DNA of 64,000 nt from Mesorhizobium qingshengii (GTDB lineage: Bacteria; Pseudomonadota; Alphaproteobacteria; Rhizobiales; Rhizobiaceae). Where the stretch lies: the NCBI RefSeq assembly GCF_900103325.1, contig NZ_FMXM01000017.1, positions 1 to 64,000 on the forward strand. Direction: 5' to 3'. The translations under genes and the position numbers were made by a program. Every line of letters starts with the position of its first letter. Positions within the stretch are counted from its first letter, which is position 1. Shown here piece by piece: positions 44,048-52,086 of this stretch. Below the pieces are notes generated by a model. That model worked only from the letters and a program-made list of their open reading frames with translations. It searched no databases and was not told where the DNA came from.

Positions 44048-45253
44048 TCAGAGGTTCGCGAGATAGGGTTCGAGGTCGGCGAGGCTCTTCAGCGTATGCG
44101 CAGGTGCGTAGAGATCGATGTGCGGCATGGCCGCCTTGATGCCGGCGGCCTCGGGCGAGTAGCCCTCCCAGCCCATCATCGGGTTCAGCCAGACGATGCG
44201 CCGGCAGCGCTTTTCGAGCTGCGCCATCTCGCGACCGAGCAGGGTTGCGTCGCCGGTCTCGTAGCCGTCGGAAACGATCATCACGCAGGTGCGCGAATGG
44301 ATGGTGCGCGCCGCATGCCAGCGATTGAAATTTGCCAGGCACTCGCCGATCCTTGTGCCGCCGCCCGCCCCTTGCGCCATCATCGACAGCCGGTCGAGCG
44401 CGCGCTGCGCGTCGCGCTCCTTCATCGCGTCGGAGACATACACAAGCCGTGTGTGGAACAGGAAGGCCTCAGCCTCGCGGAACTCGTCGAGCACCCCATG
44501 GATGAAGCGCAGGAACACAGCCGTGTACATGCTCATCGAGCCCGACGCGTCGAGCAGCATGACCAGCCGCAGCGGCTTTTGCTTACGGCGGCGCTTGACC
44601 AGGCTGACCGGCACGCCGCCATGGCTGATGTTACGGTGGATGGTGCGCCTGAGATCGAGCTGGTAGCCGCGACGGCGGGCAAGGTCACGGCGCGTTAGTT
44701 TCGTGCGCATCGCCCGCGCCAGCCGTGCGGCCACGGCATGCGCCTCCTCCATCTGCGCGGGATCGGCGATCTTGCGGAAATCCGTCTCGGCGAGATCTTC
44801 CGCCCGTGAGGCGCCTTCCTTGCGGCCCGTGCCTTGACCATAACCATCGCCAGCGTCGTCGACGGGGAGTTGGTCGAGCGTCCCCTGCCCGTCCGCTCCG
44901 GCGGTGTTGTCCCGTAGGTTCTTGACCGAGGGATTGTTCTGCGGCGCGGCAGATCCGCTCACCAGCGAGCGCGAGCGCACCCGCTTGCCGAGCCAGAAAG
45001 CATCGAACAGCCCGTCGAAAATCTCCCAGTCGGCCTTGCGCGCCGAAAACAGGTGCTTGAAGGCCGAGCGCAGCAGGTCGGGCTTTTGTGCATAGCCGGC
45101 GGCCATCAGCGCGGCCGCGTCCTGGCCCTCGCGCAAGCCGACGGCAAAGGCGTTGTCGCGCAGGGTGCGCAGGAAGGCGGCCAGCTTAGACGAGACGAAT
45201 TTCGAGACTTCGTCGAGTTCCTCATAGCCCGGAGGTGTACCGCAGCAGCTCAT
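44048..45253 (-). CDS. coxE: CoxE, von Willebrand factor A protein
   Basis: 401 residues. The C-terminal VWA domain has the MIDAS motif DASGSMS (LLDASGSM, about 250) and IVSDGYETGD; the N-terminal half is helical and charged. CoxE works with the AAA ATPase CoxD in building the copper-sulfur-molybdenum site of CO dehydrogenase. The ATG at 45253 overlaps the coxD stop (ATGA); an upstream start at 45328 is rejected because it lies within coxD. Confidence 0.9.
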   Translation of the reverse strand: MSCCGTPPGYEELDEVSKFVSSKLAAFLRTLRDNAFAVGLREGQDAAALMAAGYAQKPDLLRSAFKHLFSARKADWEIFDGLFDAFWLGKRVRSRSLVSGSAAPQNNPSVKNLRDNTAGADGQGTLDQLPVDDAGDGYGQGTGRKEGASRAEDLAETDFRKIADPAQMEEAHAVAARLARAMRTKLTRRDLARRRGYQLDLRRTIHRNISHGGVPVSLVKRRRKQKPLRLVMLLDASGSMSMYTAVFLRFIHGVLDEFREAEAFLFHTRLVYVSDAMKERDAQRALDRLSMMAQGAGGGTRIGECLANFNRWHAARTIHSRTCVMIVSDGYETGDATLLGREMAQLEKRCRRIVWLNPMMGWEGYSPEAAGIKAAMPHIDLYAPAHTLKSLADLEPYLANL

Positions 45254-46137
45254 GCGACCCTCCCCAGCAGACGTTGTGTAACTTCCGGCTTGAACCTGGC
45301 CTTGTCCTCGCGCGTCTTCAAGAGGCACATCAGCGTCTCGTGCACGGCCTCGGGCGCCTCGCGCAGGTCGCGCACGTCGAGCCCGACCAAGGCTGCCGCC
45401 CAGTCCAGCGTCTCGGCGACGCCCGGCACCTTGCGCAATTCCTCCTTGCGGATCTTTTCGACCATGCGGGCGATCTGCAGCGATAGCGAAGCGCCGGCGG
45501 CCGGCAAATGCGCGGTGATGATGCGCGCCTCGCGATCGACATCGGGATAATCGACATAGTGGTAGAGACAGCGCCGCCGCAGCGCGTCGGACAGTTCGCG
45601 CGTGCCGTTGGAGGTCAGCACGACATGCGGGATGCTTACCGCCGTGATCGTGCCGAGTTCGGGGATCGACACCTGCCAGTCGGACAGGAGTTCGAGCAGG
45701 AAGGCCTCGAACTCCTCGTCGGCGCGGTCGACCTCGTCGATCAGGAGCACGGGCGGCCTCTCACGGCGGATGGCCGCCAGCAGCGGCCGTTCGAGCAGGT
45801 ATTTTTCCGAGAATATCTGATCCTCGATGTCGGCCATGCGCACGCCGCCCGCCTCCACCTTGTGCGCCTCGATCGCCAGCAGCTGACGCTGGTAGTTCCA
45901 CTCGTAGAGGGCGGCCGCCTGGTCGAGACCCTCATAGCATTGCAGGCGGATCAGTTCGGTTGAATGCACGCTGGCGAGCGCCTTGGCGACCTCGGTCTTG
46001 CCGACGCCCGCCTCGCCCTCCAGCAGCAGCGGGCGCTTCAGCAGCTGCATCAGCGAGACCGCGGTAGCGAGTTCGCCATCGGCGATATAGCCGGCCTCGG
46101 CGAGCCGCGCGGCGATCTGGTCACGGGACAGGGTCAT
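45250..46137 (-). CDS. coxD: CoxD, MoxR-type AAA+ ATPase
   Basis: 295 residues. Walker A GEAGVGKTE (about 40-48), Walker B VLLIDEVDRAD, sensor LTSNGTREL and the MoxR-type arginine finger region ALRRRCLYHYVDYP. In carboxidotrophs CoxD is a membrane-associated chaperone needed to assemble the [CuSMoO2] centre. ATG 46137 begins MTLSRDQIAARL and follows coxL by seven bases. Confidence 0.92.
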   Translation of the reverse strand: MTLSRDQIAARLAEAGYIADGELATAVSLMQLLKRPLLLEGEAGVGKTEVAKALASVHSTELIRLQCYEGLDQAAALYEWNYQRQLLAIEAHKVEAGGVRMADIEDQIFSEKYLLERPLLAAIRRERPPVLLIDEVDRADEEFEAFLLELLSDWQVSIPELGTITAVSIPHVVLTSNGTRELSDALRRRCLYHYVDYPDVDREARIITAHLPAAGASLSLQIARMVEKIRKEELRKVPGVAETLDWAAALVGLDVRDLREAPEAVHETLMCLLKTREDKARFKPEVTQRLLGRVA

Positions 46138-46144
46138 GAGGACC

Positions 46145-48565
46145 CTACCCCACCGCTCCCAGCCGTTTCGCCGCTTGCCAGTTGCGCCAGAAATCATGCG
46201 GCATCTGGATGTGCGTCGAACCGAGGAAGGAGAAGGCGTCGTTGACGGCGTTCGAGAAGGCCGGCACGCCGCCGACATTCGGGCTTTCGCCGACGCCCTT
46301 GGCTCCGATCGGGTGATGCGGCGACGGGGTGACGGTGAAGTCGGTCTCCCAATGCGGCGTCTCGACCGCGGTTGGCATGAAGAAGTCCATGAACGAGCCG
46401 GTCACTACATTGCCGGTTTCGTCGTAGCGGATCTCCTGCCCCATCGCGATGGCGAAGGCCTCGGTCAGCCCGCCATGCACCTGGCCCTCGATGATCATCG
46501 GGTTGATGCGGGTGCCGCAATCGTCCAGCGCATAGAAGCGCCGCACCTTGTAGACGCCGGTGTCGACGTCGATGTCCATGACGCAGATATAGGCACCGAA
46601 CGGATAGGTCATGTTGGGCGGGTCGTAATAGCTCACCGCTTCCAGCCCCGGCTCCATGCCCGGCGGCACCGAATTGTAGGCCGCCCAGCAGATGTCCTTC
46701 ATCGACATCGTCTTTTCCGGCAGGCCCTTCACCCGGAAACCATCGATGTCCCATTCGAGATCGTCCTCGTGGACTTCCAGCCGGTAGGCGGCGATCATCT
46801 GCGCCTTGGCCTTGATCTTGCGCGCCGCCATGGCGATGGCCGCACCGGCTACCGGCGTCGAGCGAGACCCGTAGGTGCCCAGCCCATAGGGCGCCGTGTC
46901 GGTGTTGCCCTCCTCGACCTTGATGTTGTCAGCGGGAAGGCCGATCTCGGTGGCGATGATCTGCGCCCAAGTCGTCTCATGGCCCTGGCCGGTGCTCTTG
47001 GAGCCGACGCGGGCAATGCCGGCGCCAGTCGGATGCAACCGGATCTCGCAGCTGTCGAACATTGCGATCCCCAATATATCGCAATTCTTCGACGGGCCGG
47101 CGCCGACGATCTCGGTGAAGAAGGAGACGCCGAGCCCCATGATGTCGCGTGTTTCGCCGCGCCTGAAGGCTTCGCGTTTCGCCGCCTGCTCCTTGCGAAG
47201 GTCGGCGTATTTGACCGTCTCCATCATCATCTTCATGGCGGTGTGATAGTCGCCGGAATCATACTCCCAGCCGAGCGCCGAATGGTATGGAAACTGCTCA
47301 GCCTTGATGAAGTTCTTCAACCTCAGTTCGGCCGGGTCCATGCCGAGCTTCTGCGCGAGGATGTCCATGCCGCGCTCGATGCAATAGGCCGCTTCCGTCA
47401 CCCTAAACGAGCAGCGATAGGCGACGCCGCCTGGCGCCTTGTTGGTGTAGATGCCATCGACCGACAGATGCGCGGTCGGGAAATCATACGAGCCGGTGAC
47501 AATGTTGAAGAAGCCGGCCGGCCATTTCGACGGGTCGGCGCAAGCGTCGAAGGCGCCGTGATCTGCCAGCACATGAACGCGCAGGCCGGTGACCCTGCCT
47601 TCCTTGGTCGCCGCGATTTCCGTCGTCATGTGATAGTCGCGGGCAAACGAGGTCGCGGTCAGGTTCTCGATGCGGTCCTCGACCCATTTGACCGGCTTGC
47701 CGGTGACGATCGAGGCCACCGCCGCGCAGATATAACCGGGATAGGCGCCGACCTTGTTGCCGAAGCCGCCACCGACATCGGGCGAGATGACATGGATCTT
47801 CTGCTCCGGCAGGCTGGCGATCAGCGCCACCACGGTGCGGATGACATGCGGCGCCTGGAACGTTCCCCATATGGTCAGGTCGCCGTTGATCTTGTCGAAG
47901 GACGCCACGCACTGGCAGGTTTCTAGCGGAGACGGATGCGTGCGGTGATAGGAGATCAGTTCCTTGATCGTCACATCAGCCTTGCGGAAGGCGGCGTCGG
48001 TCAGGTCCTTGTCGCCCACCGTCCATTCGAAGATGTGGTTGTGGTGCTTGCGCGGCCCATGCGCGCCGCTGGTCTTGCCGACGAGATCCTCGCGCAGCAC
48101 CGGCGCATCCTTGTCCATCGCCTTGAACGGATCGATGACCACAGGCAGCGCCTCGTATTCGACCTCGACGGCGTTGATGCCGTCATCGGCGGCGTAGCGA
48201 TCGGTGGCGACGACGAAGGCGACTTCCTGGTTTTGGAATAGCACCTTGCCGTCGGCCAGCACCATCTGCACGTCGCCGGCCAGCGTCGGCATCCAGGAGA
48301 GGTTGACGGTCTTCAGCGTCTCGGCGGTGATCACCGCCAGCACGCCCGGCACCTTCAGCGCCTTTTCCGAATTGATTGAAATGACCCGTGCATGCGCATG
48401 CGGCGAGCGGACGAAATCGCCATGCAGCATGCCCGGCAGCTTCAGGTCGTCGACATAATTGCCCTTGCCCTGCGTGAAGCGCGCATCCTCGACACGCTTC
48501 CTCTTGCAGCCCATGCCTTCGAGTTTTGCTTCGCGCTGTTCGCGCGTCGGGGCCATGTCGTTCAT
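46145..48565 (-). CDS. coxL: Carbon monoxide dehydrogenase large subunit, form I
   Basis: 806-residue molybdopterin subunit of aerobic CO dehydrogenase (CO + H2O to CO2, 2 H+ and 2 e-). The active-site loop reads AYRCSFR with the copper-binding Cys at about residue 385; this is the form I signature, whereas form II enzymes read AYRGAGR. Other xanthine-oxidase-family blocks are present: SPDVGGGFGNK, GQGHETTWAQI, and near the end GVGES with the catalytic Glu at about 760. The ATG at 48565 overlaps the coxS stop by four; upstream in-frame sequence is coxS shadow. Length equals known CoxL proteins. Confidence 0.96.
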   Translation of the reverse strand: MNDMAPTREQREAKLEGMGCKRKRVEDARFTQGKGNYVDDLKLPGMLHGDFVRSPHAHARVISINSEKALKVPGVLAVITAETLKTVNLSWMPTLAGDVQMVLADGKVLFQNQEVAFVVATDRYAADDGINAVEVEYEALPVVIDPFKAMDKDAPVLREDLVGKTSGAHGPRKHHNHIFEWTVGDKDLTDAAFRKADVTIKELISYHRTHPSPLETCQCVASFDKINGDLTIWGTFQAPHVIRTVVALIASLPEQKIHVISPDVGGGFGNKVGAYPGYICAAVASIVTGKPVKWVEDRIENLTATSFARDYHMTTEIAATKEGRVTGLRVHVLADHGAFDACADPSKWPAGFFNIVTGSYDFPTAHLSVDGIYTNKAPGGVAYRCSFRVTEAAYCIERGMDILAQKLGMDPAELRLKNFIKAEQFPYHSALGWEYDSGDYHTAMKMMMETVKYADLRKEQAAKREAFRRGETRDIMGLGVSFFTEIVGAGPSKNCDILGIAMFDSCEIRLHPTGAGIARVGSKSTGQGHETTWAQIIATEIGLPADNIKVEEGNTDTAPYGLGTYGSRSTPVAGAAIAMAARKIKAKAQMIAAYRLEVHEDDLEWDIDGFRVKGLPEKTMSMKDICWAAYNSVPPGMEPGLEAVSYYDPPNMTYPFGAYICVMDIDVDTGVYKVRRFYALDDCGTRINPMIIEGQVHGGLTEAFAIAMGQEIRYDETGNVVTGSFMDFFMPTAVETPHWETDFTVTPSPHHPIGAKGVGESPNVGGVPAFSNAVNDAFSFLGSTHIQMPHDFWRNWQAAKRLGAVG

Positions 48566-49062
48566 TCGGCGGCCTCCTTGAATTCGGTGCCGTTGATCTT
48601 GGCCGCGGCGTACTGGATCGCCTTGACGATATTCTGGTAGCCGGTGCAGCGGCAGATGTTGCCTGAGATCCCCATGCGGATTTCTTCCTCGCTGGGTGAA
48701 GCATTCTCCTGCAGCAACCTTTGTGCCCGCAGGATCATGCCCGGCGTGCAGAAGCCGCATTGCAGACCGTGCATCATGCGAAAGCCTTCCTGCAGCGCCG
48801 ACAGCGTGCCATCGGCATTGGCAACGCCCTCGATCGTCATGATCTCGCAGCCCTGCGCCTGCACTGCGAACATGGTGCAACTCTTCACCGACATGCCGTC
48901 GATATCGATGGTGCAGGCGCCGCAGTGCGTCGTCTCGCAGCCGATATGGGTGCCGGTCAGTTGCAGGTTTTCGCGGATGAAATGCACCAGCAAGGTGCGC
49001 GGCTCGACGAGGCCTTCGACCTCGGCGCCGTTGACCTTCATGGTGATATGGGTCTTGGCCAT
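48562..49062 (-). CDS. coxS: Carbon monoxide dehydrogenase small subunit, 2x[2Fe-2S]
   Basis: 166 residues with the plant-type ferredoxin cluster (CETTHCGAC ... C) and the second cluster (CGFCTPG ... CRCTGYQNI) of xanthine-oxidase-family small subunits. It moves electrons from the molybdenum site to the FAD subunit. It lies between coxM (12-base gap) and coxL (ATGA overlap), the canonical coxMSL order. Confidence 0.96.
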   Translation of the reverse strand: MAKTHITMKVNGAEVEGLVEPRTLLVHFIRENLQLTGTHIGCETTHCGACTIDIDGMSVKSCTMFAVQAQGCEIMTIEGVANADGTLSALQEGFRMMHGLQCGFCTPGMILRAQRLLQENASPSEEEIRMGISGNICRCTGYQNIVKAIQYAAAKINGTEFKEAAE

Positions 49063-49074
49063 TTTCGCTCCTCC

Positions 49075-49938
49075 TCAGCCGGCACGCGCGGCGGCGCGCT
49101 TCAAGGCACGCATCACCATGATGCCGCCGACGCTCTTGCGGTATTCAATCGGGCCGCGCCCATCCGCCGCCGGCGACATGATTTCTTCCGCGGCCGCCGC
49201 CGCCTTTTTCAGGGTTGCCTCGTCGAGGCCGGTGCCGATCACGATCTTGGCCGCCTCCTCGGCAAGCAGCGGCGTCTCGGATAGATTGGTGAGCCCGATC
49301 GCGCAGGTCGCCACCTTGCCGCCGGACATCGTCAGCACGACGGCGGCAGCCGCCGTTGCATAGTCGCCGACCTTGCGCTTCAGCTTCTCATAGGCGTAGC
49401 CATGGCCCGACGCGGGCGCCGGAATTACGATGGCGGTCAGGATCTCGCCGGGCTCCAGCGAGGTAAAATAGGCGCCCTGATAAAAATCTCGCGCCACCAC
49501 CGAGCGCGTACCGCCCGGCCCTTGCAGCGTGTAGCTGGCGCCAAGCGTCATCATCAGCGCCGGCATGTCGTTGCCGGGGTCGCCATTGGCCACATTGCCG
49601 CCGACCGTGCCACGGTAGCGCACCTGCGGGTCGGCGATTACCAGCGCGGTCTCATGCAGAATCGGCAGCGACTTCGAGATCATTTCTGACGCCAACAGAT
49701 CGTGCTGCGTCGTCATGGCGCCGATGACTATGGTGCTGCCATCGCGGCGCACGCCCTTGATCCCGGCAATGCCGTGCAGGTCGACCAGATGTTCCGGCGT
49801 CGCCAGTCGCAATTTCATCATAGGGATCAGGCTGTGGCCGCCCGCCAGCGGCCGGGCTTCGTCGCCGAGCGACACCAGCAGCTTGACCGCATCGGCGACG
49901 CTCGACGGCCTGTGATAGCTGAACGGACCCGGGATCAT
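49075..49938 (-). CDS. coxM: Carbon monoxide dehydrogenase medium subunit, FAD
   Basis: 287 residues starting MIPGPFSYHRPSSVADAVKLL. FAD-binding motifs AGGHSLIPMMKLR (about 38) and TVGGNVANGDPGNDMPA (about 110) are exact for CoxM. It passes electrons to the quinone pool. The in-frame ATG at 49950 would place the ggagg ribosome site inside the gene, so ATG 49938 (spacing five) is preferred. 172 bases separate it from coxC. Confidence 0.95.
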   Translation of the reverse strand: MIPGPFSYHRPSSVADAVKLLVSLGDEARPLAGGHSLIPMMKLRLATPEHLVDLHGIAGIKGVRRDGSTIVIGAMTTQHDLLASEMISKSLPILHETALVIADPQVRYRGTVGGNVANGDPGNDMPALMMTLGASYTLQGPGGTRSVVARDFYQGAYFTSLEPGEILTAIVIPAPASGHGYAYEKLKRKVGDYATAAAAVVLTMSGGKVATCAIGLTNLSETPLLAEEAAKIVIGTGLDEATLKKAAAAAEEIMSPAADGRGPIEYRKSVGGIMVMRALKRAAARAG

Positions 49939-50110
49939 CATCTCCTCCATTCGCCCTTCGTCGCCAACTTCCCTGTGGGCAAATCTCGCATTGGGCGAGG
50001 ACGTTGCCGCAGGCTGCGGCGCGTTGGGTGCACGCGCAATGAGGCGCCCTTTCGGACGTCACGAGGGGCGGAAATTCACACGAAACGCGGTTTTATGCGC
50101 ACGAACTGCG

Positions 50111-51376
50111 TCAATATTCGCGACCTGTCGGCGGGTGCGCCTTGCGCCCGGCAAGGCCGAGCCGGGCCTTGAGTTCCGCGATCTTGACGCGGCTCACCGG
50201 CACCCGGTGTGGCGCCGGACCGTCGAGTTCGACAACAGCGCCGTCGCCTTCCTTGCGTACCAGGCTGACATGCGGAATTGCGACGATATGGCTGCGATGC
50301 ACCCGCAGGAATAGATCGGGGTCGAGCTGCGTTTCCGCCTCCGAGATAGACCATGGCGACATGCGTTCGCGCGTGCCGTCATGAACCAGCGTATAGTGCG
50401 CATCGGCACGCACACCCCTTACATCGGCGACATCGATGAAGTGGATGCCGTCCGCGCCCTCGACCGGCATGCGCGACGCCGGAACCGGGCGCGGCTGGCC
50501 CAGCCCGCCAAGCGGTGCGGCGGCAACGCGCTGGCCTGGGCGGAGCGGGTGCCCGTTCGAGGTCGCAAAAGCGCCTGCAACCAGCATGTCGGTCGCCGAC
50601 ATCGGCAATTCGCCATCGTCCGCGGTGGCCATGTCCGGCGCCTCGCGCCGACGCGGCTCGGGGACGAGGAACAGCAGGAAGCCCGCCGCGAGCACGAAGC
50701 ACAGCAGCGACACGACGAGCGCCAGCACTTGCGGTGACGCGACCAGCCCACCAGCAGCATGGGCAAGCTCGGGTGCCGAGCGAAAATGCATGCCGAACAT
50801 CGCCGTATAGTGCATGCCCGACACCGCCAGCCCGAAGGCAACCGCGCTGAGCGCAAGTCGCCGGCCGACATGCCGCGCCAGGAAGATGCGCAGGCCGCCA
50901 TAGGCGGCGCCGACGGCAATGAGGGCGGCCAGCACCACCATGGCATGCTCATGCTCGATGTTGAAGGAACCGGCGAGGCCGTGGATGCCGACATAATGCA
51001 TCGAGACGATGCCGCCGCCCATCAAAAGTGCCGAGGCCGTGACGCGCCCGTCGGAAGGCTCGCCAACGCTGACGAAGAATAGCGACACGCCGACGACCAG
51101 CGCGCAGATCAGGAACGAGACGATTGTCGGCAGCACCAGGTAGGTGGCATCGGCGGGGATAGGCGCTGCCATGACGCCGATGAAATGCATGGTCCAGATG
51201 CCAACTGCCAGGAAGCCGGCAGCGCCAGCCAGCAGCAGACGGCGACGGGCGCCGGAAGCGCCGCGCACCCGGGCCGCTAGGCCGAAGCCGGTATAGCCAC
51301 CCAGAACAGCAATCGCCACTGAGAGCGCCACCAGATATGGGTTGTGCCCAGCGAACATGTCGGTTCCGGCCCGCAC
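50111..51376 (-). CDS. coxC: CoxC, MHYT-domain membrane sensor with LytTR DNA-binding domain
   Basis: 421 residues. Seven membrane helices carry three repeats of the MHYT motif (MHFIGVM, MHYVGIH, MHYTAMF), proposed to sense O2, NO or CO through bound metal. A linker (about 245-310) leads to a C-terminal LytTR domain (ADAHYTLVHDGTRERM, LDPDLFLRVHRSHIVAIPHV, VPVSRVKIAELKARLG). CoxC and CoxH of carboxidotrophs have this architecture, so it is taken as the membrane-bound regulator of the operon. GTG 51376 follows a strong ggaggaaa; ATG 51358 is an alternative. An IS remnant begins 80 bases upstream. Confidence 0.88.
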   Translation of the reverse strand: MRAGTDMFAGHNPYLVALSVAIAVLGGYTGFGLAARVRGASGARRRLLLAGAAGFLAVGIWTMHFIGVMAAPIPADATYLVLPTIVSFLICALVVGVSLFFVSVGEPSDGRVTASALLMGGGIVSMHYVGIHGLAGSFNIEHEHAMVVLAALIAVGAAYGGLRIFLARHVGRRLALSAVAFGLAVSGMHYTAMFGMHFRSAPELAHAAGGLVASPQVLALVVSLLCFVLAAGFLLFLVPEPRRREAPDMATADDGELPMSATDMLVAGAFATSNGHPLRPGQRVAAAPLGGLGQPRPVPASRMPVEGADGIHFIDVADVRGVRADAHYTLVHDGTRERMSPWSISEAETQLDPDLFLRVHRSHIVAIPHVSLVRKEGDGAVVELDGPAPHRVPVSRVKIAELKARLGLAGRKAHPPTGREY

Positions 51377-51454
51377 TTTCCTCCCGGCGGGCGCCTCCCT
51401 GCGCGGAAGTCTATATGCGCGACGGTTAGCTTGACAATGACGGGGACGGAACGT

Positions 51455-51866
51455 GCCGGCTCTCCCACCGTGTCGTCGGCTGGGCGATGAAGGCAGAGAT
51501 GACGGCGCAACTCACAGACGCCCTCATCATGGCGTTCTGGCGCAGAGGAAAGCCCGACAGGCTGCTGCATCACTCCGACCAGGGATCGCAATATACGAGC
51601 GAGCAGTTCCAGCGCCCGATGGCCGGCCAGGGCATCACCTGCTCGATGAGCCGGTCGGGGGCAACGTCTGGGACAATGCTGCGATTGGAGAGCTTCTTCT
51701 CGTCGCTCAAAACCGAGCGGGCGGCCCGCAAGGTCTAAAGGACGAGGGATGACGCGAGGGCGGACGTGTTCGATTATATCGAGCGCTTATACAACCTGGG
51801 CGAAGGCACTCGACACTGGGCGATCTGAGCCCCGTCGAGTTCGCGCAACAAGCCATGCTGGCTTGA
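51455..51866 (+). pseudogene. IS3-family transposase (OrfB) 3' remnant
   Basis: Reads CRLSHRVVGWAMKAEMTAQL, GKPDRLLHHSDQGSQYTSEQF (with the second catalytic Asp), a garbled SGNVWDNAAME region where small insertions shift and then restore the frame, ESFFSSLKTERAARKV, then after a stop and shift DDARADVFDYIERLYN and SPVEFAQQAMLA with a stop at 51866. Several lesions, no 5' half, no intact ends recognised. Confidence 0.8.
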
Positions 51867-52086
51867 CCTTGTGTCCGAAAAACCGGCAGCAGGCCAGATC
51901 CATGTTCTCGATCACCAGACAGATTGAGGAAGACCCCATACAAATGGCACGCGACAAAGGCTTCGCCACTGACTTTCTTGGCTGAGGGACCCAGAAGGCC
52001 TATACCCCGCTGAATAGTAACCCATCCTTCAGTGGGCTTGCATAAGCTTGCGTTGCGAAGAGGCATGGGAAGCGAGCTGACTAGTC

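Noticed and set aside
43206..44342. A longer coxF starting at 44342.
   Set aside because: The extra 103 residues overlap coxE and are Arg-rich; the XdhC family begins at the ATG at 44033.
46136..47926. A 596-codon open frame antisense to coxL.
   Set aside because: Shadow of coxL; no motif and unnatural composition.
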